DNA from: Cupriavidus sp. 2SB
Lineage (GTDB): Bacteria > Pseudomonadota > Gammaproteobacteria > Burkholderiales > Burkholderiaceae
Direction: 5' to 3'
Length of the DNA: 37,021 nt
NCBI RefSeq assembly: GCF_005503625.1
Contig: NZ_SCMX01000068.1
Span: 1 to 37,021, forward strand
Shown: positions 8,430 to 15,177 of the stretch, in pieces
Position numbering within the stretch: position 1 is the first letter of the stretch
How the letters are laid out: every line of letters starts with the position of its first letter
Notes under the pieces: generated by a model
What the model saw: the letters and a program-made list of their open reading frames with translations, nothing else
Database searches by the model: none
Told to the model about the DNA's origin: nothing
Position numbers and translations under genes: made by a program

Positions 8430-9848
8430 TCAGTGTTTTCCCGGATCGATACGGGCCAGCAACGCCGCCGCGCGTGCCATGGCGTCCGTGCCGATCTGCG
8501 CGCGGATGCCGTCGAAGTTCGGCCCGCGCGTGGCATCGAGTCCCATGCGCGATGTGGTGCCCGCACCCGATGCGGAGGGATCGAGCGCGCTGCCGGGCAG
8601 GCCATCGACCACCACCACGTCAAGATGTGGCTGCAGATGCGTGGCGATGGCCCACAGCACCTGCTCGTCGCGCGTGATATCGACATCCTCGTCCACGGCC
8701 ACCACGGTCTTCAGGTACGGGTCCCAGCCAAGCAGACCGAGCATCACCTGCCGCGCTTCGCCAGGACGCGATTGCCGCAGTGCCACGTAGGCATGGAAGT
8801 GTGTGCCCGAACTGGGATAATGGACGGCGGTCACGGACGGGAAGCGTTCCTTGAGCTTCTCGACCATCTCCGACTCGCGGGGAATGCGCCCGAGGTTCAG
8901 GTGCTCCGCCGAATTGCCGCCCACCACATCCACGAGCCACGCATCGCTGCGCCGCATCACGGTTTCCACGCGGAACAGGTTGTTGGTCGAGCGATCCGAC
9001 GAGTAACCCGTGAACTCGCCGAACGGTCCTTCCTCCACGCGCGCGGTGGGATCGAGCACACCTTCGAGCACGAACTCCGCATGCGCGGGCACGGCGATGC
9101 CGTAGCGCGGCGTGCGCACGACGTCGAGCGGTGCACCGAACAGTCCGCCCGCGACGTGGCGCTCGTCTACGCCGTATGGCAGGCGTGCCGCACCGGCGAG
9201 CATGAACAGCGGGTGCGCACCGATGACCATCGCTACCGGCAACGGCCGCCCCTGTTCGACAGCACGCTGGAACATGCGCCACAGATGGCCGCGCGAATGC
9301 AGGCTCGTCGCAATCTCGTTGGGCGAGTGCAGCATCGAGCGGTGATAGCTTGCATTGCCGAAGCCGAGTTCACGGTCCTCGGCAATCAGGATCGCATTGG
9401 TGATGTAGGGCCCGCGATCCGATGCGAAATGGCGGATCGTCGGCAGCGTTGTGAGATCGACCTGTTCCTGCACGATGGATGTCACCGCGCCGGATTCGAG
9501 GACGCGCGGCGGCATCGCGCGTCGGCTGCGCGCCTGATACTCGGCATGGATTCCCGCAGGCGATACGCCGCCGAGCATGCGACCCACGCGCTCGCGCGAT
9601 GCGAACAGGTTGGTGACGAGTGGCGCGCCGAGTCCGCTCACCTGATCGCACACGACGATCGGATGACGATCCTGCGCGGCCAGCGCCCACACCAGCGCAG
9701 TAGGGTCCTGGTCGGCGCTCACGGGCTCGCGCACGGTCAATACATCGTCGGGGAATGCCGCACGATACGCGGCGAGGAAACTGTGAAAATCCTGCGAGGT
9801 GTCTTCGAACACCGGGCCGGAAGAACCGGAAGAAGATGAGGATGTCAT
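8430..9848 (-). CDS. UbiD-family prFMN-dependent (de)carboxylase
   Basis: A 472-residue UbiD-family enzyme, which uses prenylated FMN and a metal to decarboxylate aromatic or alpha,beta-unsaturated acids. The catalytic Arg-Glu-Glu set appears as R170 (in NASYHR) and E273 and E278 (in EEGPFGEFTGY), with the five-residue Glu spacing of E. coli UbiD; the FASRERVGRMLG segment is also typical. The start at 9848 has GGAG seven bases upstream. It lies 120 bp after the first amidohydrolase and 231 bp before the permease, all on one strand; that 231-bp gap shows no clear promoter, only a small ACGTT/AACGT dyad at 8411-8424. The cofactor would come from the UbiX at 1290-1916. Substrate unknown; a role in ubiquinone synthesis is less likely in this context. 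Confidence 0.93.
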   Translation of the reverse strand: MTSSSSSGSSGPVFEDTSQDFHSFLAAYRAAFPDDVLTVREPVSADQDPTALVWALAAQDRHPIVVCDQVSGLGAPLVTNLFASRERVGRMLGGVSPAGIHAEYQARSRRAMPPRVLESGAVTSIVQEQVDLTTLPTIRHFASDRGPYITNAILIAEDRELGFGNASYHRSMLHSPNEIATSLHSRGHLWRMFQRAVEQGRPLPVAMVIGAHPLFMLAGAARLPYGVDERHVAGGLFGAPLDVVRTPRYGIAVPAHAEFVLEGVLDPTARVEEGPFGEFTGYSSDRSTNNLFRVETVMRRSDAWLVDVVGGNSAEHLNLGRIPRESEMVEKLKERFPSVTAVHYPSSGTHFHAYVALRQSRPGEARQVMLGLLGWDPYLKTVVAVDEDVDITRDEQVLWAIATHLQPHLDVVVVDGLPGSALDPSASGAGTTSRMGLDATRGPNFDGIRAQIGTDAMARAAALLARIDPGKH

Positions 9849-9942
9849 GGCATGGCTCCAGAAGGAAAGGCCAATACCGTTGCCGCGCCCTGCGTCGCGT
9901 GAAGCGGCGCAGGGCGTGACCAGACGGGAGTTACTTATCGAT

Positions 9943-9980
9943 GCATATCAGCGCATGCTTAGCGCATATCAGCGCGTGCT
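9943..9980. repeat. 21-bp tandem duplication spanning an amidohydrolase stop codon
   Basis: GCATATCAGCGCATGCT at 9943-9959 is repeated with one change at 9964-9980 at a period of 21 bp. On the minus strand the upstream copy encodes the last residues and the TGA stop of the first amidohydrolase, and the other lies just after it, so a second in-frame TGA follows seven codons later. It is probably a small local duplication. Confidence 0.8.
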
Positions 9981-10883
9981 GGCGTAGGTGTCCTTCAGAC
10001 GTGCCTGGGCTTCTTGCTGGGTCTTCGGCGGCGCGGTGGTTTCGATCCCCACCAGCCGCGCGATGTTGTTGCCCATGTAGTCTTCCAGCCCATCCTCGTC
10101 GAGATCCATGCCCTGCGGCGCGGGGCCACACAGCATTTCCAGCTCGCGCAGCCACATGCCCGGCTCGTTCGGCGGTGTATCCGTGCCGAACACGATCTTG
10201 TCGCGCGGCAACTGACGCGCAAACTCGACAATGCGTGACTGGAAGCACCAGCCCGATTCGCAGTACACGTTCGGCGTATCCATCGCCATCCAGAACGCCT
10301 CGAACGAATAGTTGCCGCCGGTCTGGATGCCGAAATGCCCGATGATGAAATTCACCATCGGAAACTCGCGGATCACCGGATAGAACATCGTCGGAATCGT
10401 GTACGGGCCGTCGCCGGTATGGATCAGCACCACGATGTTGTACTTGGCGCAGACCTTCATCGCGGGGCGCAGCCAGTCAAGCGCGCGGTCGGGTCGATAG
10501 CCGTGCATGTTGGCATGCAGCTTCAGCATCTTGAAGCCGTACTCCTTGATATGGAACTCCAGTTCCAGCGCGCCTTCTTCCGGACCCCAGCGCGGATTGA
10601 ACGTGAAGTTGCCGATGAAACGATCCGGGTACTTCTGGCACAGGCTTGCCACGTAGGCCATGTAGTCGCGGATGCCTTCACGGCCACGACGGTTGCCGTC
10701 GCGATAACCCGTGTTGCCGGGCGGCGGCTGGATAAAGCCCATGTCGATGCGGCGCGGCTTGCCGTTGATCATGTAGGGGCCGTCCATCATCTTGAGCATG
10801 CGCTCGCCGTTGAAGGGCTCGCCCGTATGCCGCCATGCTTCGTCCACGAGGTTGGTGGGGTGCAGATGGGTGTCGATGATCAT
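9969..10883 (-). CDS. Amidohydrolase-2 family metal-dependent hydrolase/decarboxylase
   Basis: A 304-residue TIM-barrel protein of the amidohydrolase-2 group, which holds ACMSD, gamma-resorcylate decarboxylase and similar enzymes acting on aromatic acids and their ring-cleavage products. The metal site looks complete: HxH as H6-L-H8 in DTHLHPTN, H155 in IHTGDG, H183 in IGHFGIQTGG and D235 in FGTDTPPNEPG. A CESGWC motif near 208-213 is shared with the paralogue. The start at 10883 has GGAG nine bases upstream. It lies 40 bp after the paralogous gene and upstream of ubiD. Decarboxylation, lactone hydrolysis or ring-product hydrolysis are all possible; sequence alone does not decide. Confidence 0.9.
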   Translation of the reverse strand: MIIDTHLHPTNLVDEAWRHTGEPFNGERMLKMMDGPYMINGKPRRIDMGFIQPPPGNTGYRDGNRRGREGIRDYMAYVASLCQKYPDRFIGNFTFNPRWGPEEGALELEFHIKEYGFKMLKLHANMHGYRPDRALDWLRPAMKVCAKYNIVVLIHTGDGPYTIPTMFYPVIREFPMVNFIIGHFGIQTGGNYSFEAFWMAMDTPNVYCESGWCFQSRIVEFARQLPRDKIVFGTDTPPNEPGMWLRELEMLCGPAPQGMDLDEDGLEDYMGNNIARLVGIETTAPPKTQQEAQARLKDTYASTR

Positions 10884-10923
10884 GTTCGTGTGCTCCGTCG
10901 AAATCTCGTTTTGCGTGGGAACG

Positions 10924-11826
10924 TCATGCAGCCAGGCGCGCTTTCGCTTCTTCCAGCGTGCGCGGTACGGGCGTCGGCTCCAGGCCGATCATGCGGGCGA
11001 CGTTATTGCCGAGGTAGTCCTCAAGCGTGTCCTCATCGAGATTGAGCCCTTGCGGCGGCTCGAAGCAGAGCACTTCCAGCAGGCGCAGCCACATGCCGGG
11101 CTCGTTGGGCGGCGTATCGGAGCCGAACAGGATCTTGTGTTTCGGCAGCACCTTGGCGAACTCGACGATGCGCGATTGCAGGCACCAGCCGGATTCGCAA
11201 TAGACGTTGGGCATGTCCATGGCCATCTGGAACGGCTCGAAGCAATACACGCCACCGGTCTGCACACCGAAGTGAGCCATGATGAAGTTCACGGTCGGGA
11301 ACTCCTTGATCATCGGCACCCATTCGGTGGGAATGCTGTACGGGCCATCGCCGGTGTGCAGCTTGACCATGACGCCCAGTTCCGCGCATTTCTGCAACGC
11401 GGGGCGCAGCCAGTCGAGCGCGCGGTCCGGGCGGTAGGCGTGCATGTTGGCCTGGAACTGGACCATCTTGAAGCCCAGGTGCTTCACGTAGTGCTCGATG
11501 GCATTGACGCCGTTCTGCACGCCGCAGCGCGGGTTGTAGACGAAGCAGCCGATGAAACGGTCCGGATATTTCGCCACCATCTCGCGCGTGTAGCCCATGT
11601 ACGCATCGATCGATTCGGCGCCGGATTTCTCGCCATCGGTGTACGTGTAGATGGTGTTGCCTTGCGGCGGCTGGATAAATGCCTTGTCGATGCGACGTGG
11701 CTTGCCGTTGATCGTGAACGGGCCATCCATCATCTGGATGAGACGCTCGCCGGTGAACGGATCGCCGTCGTGCCGCCAGGCCAGGTCGACCAGGTTGGTC
11801 GGATAACAGCTGGTGTCGATGATCAT
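10924..11826 (-). CDS. Amidohydrolase-2 family paralogue lacking the HxH metal motif
   Basis: A 300-residue close paralogue of the next gene downstream, alike along its whole length (MIIDT start, GKPRRID, PDRALDWLRPA, HTGDGPY, HFGxQTGG, CESGWC, DTPPNEPG). The N-terminal HxH that binds the metal in this family is changed: DTHLHPTN of the partner reads DTSCYPTN here, with S6 and Y8. I checked this on the nucleotide sequence at 11800-11826. The other ligand positions H157, H185 and D237 are kept. The frame is intact with AGGGGA before the start, so this is not a decayed gene. It may be a non-catalytic partner of a hetero-oligomer, or an enzyme with a changed metal site. It is the first gene of the operon. 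Confidence 0.88.
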   Translation of the reverse strand: MIIDTSCYPTNLVDLAWRHDGDPFTGERLIQMMDGPFTINGKPRRIDKAFIQPPQGNTIYTYTDGEKSGAESIDAYMGYTREMVAKYPDRFIGCFVYNPRCGVQNGVNAIEHYVKHLGFKMVQFQANMHAYRPDRALDWLRPALQKCAELGVMVKLHTGDGPYSIPTEWVPMIKEFPTVNFIMAHFGVQTGGVYCFEPFQMAMDMPNVYCESGWCLQSRIVEFAKVLPKHKILFGSDTPPNEPGMWLRLLEVLCFEPPQGLNLDEDTLEDYLGNNVARMIGLEPTPVPRTLEEAKARLAA

Positions 11827-11903
11827 TGAGATCCCCTAACGATGACTCTGGTGAAAGACAGGGAGTCGTGTCAGGGAGGTGGGACCGGCCTGGTCGAACG
11901 CGC

Positions 11904-11926
11904 CACTGACAGGAACTCCGTCAGTG
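11904..11926 (-). promoter_or_regulatory. Hairpin in the long leader of the amidohydrolase operon
   Basis: CACTGAC at 11904-11910 and GTCAGTG at 11920-11926 form a perfect 7-bp stem with a 9-nt loop. It lies within the roughly 165-nt leader predicted between the promoter near 12000 and the start at 11826. No T run follows, so it is not a simple terminator; it could be an operator or a leader structure. Confidence 0.4.
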
Positions 11927-11998
11927 AGCAATCTCCAGATGAACGTCGCGGCATTGCGCCGCTGCTGTTCAATCGACCGCTTCTACCCACGCCGTCGT

Positions 11999-12026
11999 TA
12001 TATAGCGTGCCGCGCACGGGCGTCAA
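11999..12026 (-). promoter_or_regulatory. Sigma70-like promoter for the amidohydrolase-ubiD-permease operon
   Basis: On the minus strand TTGACG (12021-12026) is followed after 16 bp by TATATA (11999-12004), or after 18 bp by TATAAC. The spacer holds a perfect dyad, CGTGC-CGC-GCACG at 12006-12018, where a bound regulator would block RNA polymerase. It faces the amidohydrolase gene and predicts a start of transcription near 11990. Hexamers and dyad are seen in the sequence; activity is inferred. Confidence 0.65.
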
Positions 12027-12137
12027 GCGCGAGATGTGCTGCGCTGCACGAATATCGATAGCCGAAATCATTCGTTAGTGGCGCGCGCGTGGCTTCTTAG
12101 CATGACGGTCTTCCTGTTATCCGGTGCAGAGTGTGCG

Positions 12138-13145
12138 ATGAGAAAAACAGTGGCGTGGGTGGTGCTTGGCGCGTTCGCCGTGGGGGCGGCGGCCACGCTT
12201 GCCGTGCGCGCCGTACCGTTGCATGCTTCGGCTCCGCTTGGCACGCCCGGCCAGTGCAGCGGGTACACGGGGCTGCCGCGGGAATGGCGCAAGGCGCGCA
12301 CGGCCGGCATGGCACATGTACGCGGCGGCGAGTACGTACCGGGCACCACGCTCGGCTATCCCGATGAAAGACCAGCGGGCAAAGTCCGCGTGCGCGATTT
12401 CTGGATCGACCGCACGGAAGTCACCAACGCGCAGTTCGCCGCGTTCGTAAAGACCACGGGTTATGTCACCGATGCCGAGCGCGCGGGTGAAGCCGTGGTC
12501 TTCCACAAGCCGAGCGGCGAAGAACTGCAGTCGCGCCCCTACGCATGGTGGTCGATGGTGCGCGGCGCGGACTGGCGGCATCCGTCGGGCCCGACGTCAT
12601 CGATCGAAGGCAAGGACAACCAGCCGGTGACACTGGTGACGCAGGCCGATGCGCGCGCCTATGCAACGTGGCTCGGTCGCGATCTGCCGACCGAGGATGA
12701 ATGGGAGTACGCAGCAAAAGCCGGCGAATCCGGGCCTGCGTTGGAAACGATGCCGAACGATGCCAACGGTGTGCCCACTGCAAACTACTGGCAGGGCATT
12801 TTTCCGACGCTGAATAGCGCGAAGGATGGCTTCGATGGATTGGCGCCGGTCGGGTGCTACACGGCCAATGCGTTCGGGCTCTACGACATGATTGCGAATG
12901 CGTGGGAATGGACGGGCGATGTTTATACCGGGCCGCGCCAGTCGCATGCGAATGGGGATACGGCGTATGTGGCCGCGCAATCATCGCGCAGGGCTCGCGA
13001 TACGCGGATGGCAGTGATCAAGGGTGGGTCGTTCCTCTGCGCGCCGGATTTTTGTGTTCGCTATCGTGCATCGGCGAGGGAGCCTGCAGAGCGGGATTTG
13101 CCGACTTCGCATATTGGATTCAGGACGGTGTTGCGGGGCGGGTGA
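12138..13145 (+). CDS. Formylglycine-generating enzyme (FGE/SUMF1 family), exported or membrane-anchored
   Basis: A 335-residue protein with an N-terminal hydrophobic segment (residues 5-27, signal peptide or anchor) and an FGE-sulfatase domain from about 55 to 333. The C-terminal active-site block GGSFLCAPDFCVRYR keeps both catalytic cysteines, C301 and C306, in the spacing of true FGEs, which oxidise a cysteine of sulfatases to formylglycine; IDRTEVTN, RDLPTEDEWEYAA, NAWEWTGD and HIGFRT are further family motifs. Many SUMF1-like proteins lack the cysteine pair, so this one is likely active. I chose 12138 because the hydrophobic leader begins there; the frame is open upstream but without a ribosome site. 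No sulfatase gene lies in the window, so the client is elsewhere. The 311-bp gap before it holds the divergent amidohydrolase promoter. Confidence 0.92.
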   Translation: MRKTVAWVVLGAFAVGAAATLAVRAVPLHASAPLGTPGQCSGYTGLPREWRKARTAGMAHVRGGEYVPGTTLGYPDERPAGKVRVRDFWIDRTEVTNAQFAAFVKTTGYVTDAERAGEAVVFHKPSGEELQSRPYAWWSMVRGADWRHPSGPTSSIEGKDNQPVTLVTQADARAYATWLGRDLPTEDEWEYAAKAGESGPALETMPNDANGVPTANYWQGIFPTLNSAKDGFDGLAPVGCYTANAFGLYDMIANAWEWTGDVYTGPRQSHANGDTAYVAAQSSRRARDTRMAVIKGGSFLCAPDFCVRYRASAREPAERDLPTSHIGFRTVLRGG

Positions 13146-13179
13146 GTCTTACCTTCGCCCGTCGCATGCGCTCCCCCAC

Positions 13180-13315
13180 GGCTTGCTCCCCTCTCCCGCC
13201 ATGCGGGAGAGGGGTTGGGGGAGAGGGCCGGCGGTGCAATCATCGACAAGTCGCAATTTGCACTGCAAGCCCTCTCCCCCGCCCCTCTCCCACTTCGCGG
13301 GAGAGGGGAGAAAGT
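13180..13315. repeat. GC-hairpin repeat, composite copy C (inverted relative to copy A)
   Basis: Hairpins at 13188-13214 (stem CCCCTCTCCCGC / GCGGGAGAGGGG, loop CAT) and 13282-13308 (10-bp stem, 7-nt loop) flank a spacer containing GTCGCAATTTGC at 13250-13261, the exact reverse complement of the spacer core in copy A at 24-35. It occupies most of the 294-bp gap between the FGE stop and the MFS start. The shared spacer shows that the two-hairpin unit is one mobile or duplicated element and not two chance hairpins. Confidence 0.9.
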
Positions 13316-13380
13316 CAAAATCCGCGTTCCATACTGCCAGGCAACACCCCCTACGCGTTGTCGCCAATAACGCATCTACG

Positions 13381-13398
13381 CGATTTGCTGCAAAATCG
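13381..13398. promoter_or_regulatory. Near-palindrome upstream of the MFS gene
   Basis: CGATTT at 13381-13386 and AAATCG at 13393-13398 flank GCTGCA; read as CGATTTGC-T-GCAAAATCG it is a palindrome with one extra base. It lies 42-59 bp before the MFS start, a fair place for an operator. Its half-site resembles that of the palindrome at 33321-33338. Confidence 0.4.
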
Positions 13399-13439
13399 GG
13401 AACTTCGCATTCCGCCCCGCCCCCACGGAGCTTCCCGTC

Positions 13440-14663
13440 ATGTCTCGGCTGTCTTCCCTGCGCCCCGTGTTGCCTATTCTCATTGGCGCATCCGTGATGT
13501 TGTCCCTCGCCATGGGTCTGCGACAAAGCCTGGGAATCTTCGTGCCGCCGCTGACGCGTGACGTCGGGATCTCGGTGGGTGACTTCACCATTGCCGTAGC
13601 AATCCAGAATCTCACATGGGGCATCCTGCAGCCGATTGCCGGTGCGCTGGCGGTGCGCGTCGGGTTTCGTCCGCTGATGGTCGGTGGTTCCGCGTTGTAT
13701 CTGCTGGGACTCGTGCTGCTGGCGTCCGCGCATTCGCTGCTGTTCGTGATCATCGGTGCCGGATTGCTGATCGGCACCGCCATGGCAACGACGGGCACGG
13801 CCATGGCGATGGCCACGGCATCGAGCGCGGTGTCGCCGCAGATGCGCAGCATGGTGCTGGGTTTCGTGTCCGCATCCGGTTCACTGGGCGCGATGCTGGC
13901 CGCGCCGATTGGGCAGGCGATTACGCAGGACTGGGGATGGCGCATGGGCGTGGCGGCGTTCGTCGTGCTGGCCATCGTGATGTTGCCGGCCGCATGGACA
14001 GCGGGCCGGGTAGACAAGTCACGGCCGCCGCTTGATGCCCGACAGGCAGAACAGAGTGGACGCCAGGCGTTGATGACCGCGCTGCGCCATCCGCCTTTCC
14101 TCGTGATGGCATTCGCCTACACGGTCTGCGGCATGCAACTGGTTTTCCTGACCACGCACCTCCCGGCCTATCTCGATATCTGCGGCATGGACCCGATGCT
14201 CTCCGCGCAGGCGCTGGGCCTGATCGGCGGGTTCAATGTACTGGGCAGCCTGTTCTTCGGATGGGCCGGCGGACGCGTGAACAAGCTGCTGCTGCTCGGC
14301 TGCATCTACATGCTCCGGTCGGTCGGATTCATCTGGTTCTTCCATACCCTGCCGACGCCCGGCAGCACGATGGTCTTCGCGTCGGTAATGGGATTTCTCT
14401 GGCTTGGTGTGTCGCCGCTGGTGCAAGGGTGGATCGCCCAGACCTTCGGGCTGCGGTGGCAGGCGATGATCGCCGGGGTGGCATTCTTCAGCCATCAGCT
14501 TGGCAGCTTTATCGGCGCTTTTGGCGGCGGATGGCTGTACGACCTGATGTCGAACTATTCGATGGCGTGGAAGATCGGCGCCGGTCTGGGGCTGACCGCG
14601 GGTGCGATCCAGATTGGCTTTGCGCTGCGCTCGCGCACGCAGGCGCCGCGACTGGCTGTGTAG
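13440..14663 (+). CDS. MFS transporter, 12 membrane segments
   Basis: A 407-residue major facilitator superfamily permease with about 12 hydrophobic helices and a central loop near residue 195. Features include GLRQSLGIFVPPLTRDVGI in helix 1 and the following loop, a degenerate motif-A loop (VRVGFRPLMVGG) after helix 2, and a repeat-like pattern in the second half (WAGGRVNKLLLLGC). The layout resembles the monocarboxylate/oxalate-formate branch, but the substrate cannot be read from sequence. GGAG lies nine bases before the start. It stands between repeat copy C and the czc operon on the same strand and is probably transcribed alone. Confidence 0.9.
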   Translation: MSRLSSLRPVLPILIGASVMLSLAMGLRQSLGIFVPPLTRDVGISVGDFTIAVAIQNLTWGILQPIAGALAVRVGFRPLMVGGSALYLLGLVLLASAHSLLFVIIGAGLLIGTAMATTGTAMAMATASSAVSPQMRSMVLGFVSASGSLGAMLAAPIGQAITQDWGWRMGVAAFVVLAIVMLPAAWTAGRVDKSRPPLDARQAEQSGRQALMTALRHPPFLVMAFAYTVCGMQLVFLTTHLPAYLDICGMDPMLSAQALGLIGGFNVLGSLFFGWAGGRVNKLLLLGCIYMLRSVGFIWFFHTLPTPGSTMVFASVMGFLWLGVSPLVQGWIAQTFGLRWQAMIAGVAFFSHQLGSFIGAFGGGWLYDLMSNYSMAWKIGAGLGLTAGAIQIGFALRSRTQAPRLAV

Positions 14664-14757
14664 CCCTTGAGGCGCGCGGTTGTCGCCATATCGTAATGCG
14701 GCGGGTATCCGGATTGCGGTATCCTTGCGCCGACCCTCTTCTCAAACCTCCAGCTGG

Positions 14758-15105
14758 ATGCGTCGATTTTTTCTGATTTGTCTGTTGCTCGTTTTGCCGT
14801 TCCAGTTTTCCTGGGCGGCAGCGGCTCGCTATTGCCAGCACGAATCGGCAGTGGCGTCGTGGCATCTCGGACATCACGATCATCGTCATCAGGCCGCGCA
14901 GGGGGATTCGGAGAAGGAAAAGGCCGGGGTTGCCGATACTGACTGTGGCGTCTGCCACATCGTTTCGGTCCCGCTGGCCTTTGGCACGTTCGTGGATAGC
15001 GGAGATGCGCGGTTCCAGGACGTGAGCATTCCCCCGCACGTCTGGCCCTTCTCCTCGCGCGGCCCCACCGCGCCGGATCGTCCGCAGTGGCTTCGTCTCG
15101 TTTAA
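14758..15105 (+). CDS. czcI: CzcI-like periplasmic protein of the czc operon
   Basis: A 115-residue small exported protein: a signal peptide (MRRFFLICLLLVLPFQFSWA), then a His-rich patch (HLGHHDHRHQ) and a CGVC motif. Its size, leader and position directly before czcC match CzcI, the small protein at the head of the Cupriavidus czcICBA operon, reported to act in control of metal efflux. The start at 14758 was chosen from the signal peptide; the open frame reaches 14680. The ribosome site is weak. The 94-bp gap before it has a GGTATCC direct repeat but no clear promoter. Confidence 0.78.
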   Translation: MRRFFLICLLLVLPFQFSWAAAARYCQHESAVASWHLGHHDHRHQAAQGDSEKEKAGVADTDCGVCHIVSVPLAFGTFVDSGDARFQDVSIPPHVWPFSSRGPTAPDRPQWLRLV

Positions 15106-15177
15106 CGGCGAGACGCACCCTTCACAATTCCGAGTCGTTTCGCCGAATTTCCCAGTCATTTTTCCTGGTGCAATTCG

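Noticed and set aside
211..9848. A 2-furoate/HMF (hmf) cluster, because Mo-hydroxylase, UbiD and UbiX are all present
   Set aside because: The furoyl-CoA synthetase and the later hydratase/hydrolase genes of that route are missing, and amidohydrolases and an NCS2 permease are present instead.
10924..11826. The HxH-less amidohydrolase as a pseudogene
   Set aside because: The frame is complete, has a ribosome site and keeps all other motifs; only the two ligand positions changed.
13180..13315. Repeated CCCTCTCCC blocks as a CRISPR array
   Set aside because: The units are self-complementary, widely scattered and lack regular repeats and unique spacers. No cas gene is present.
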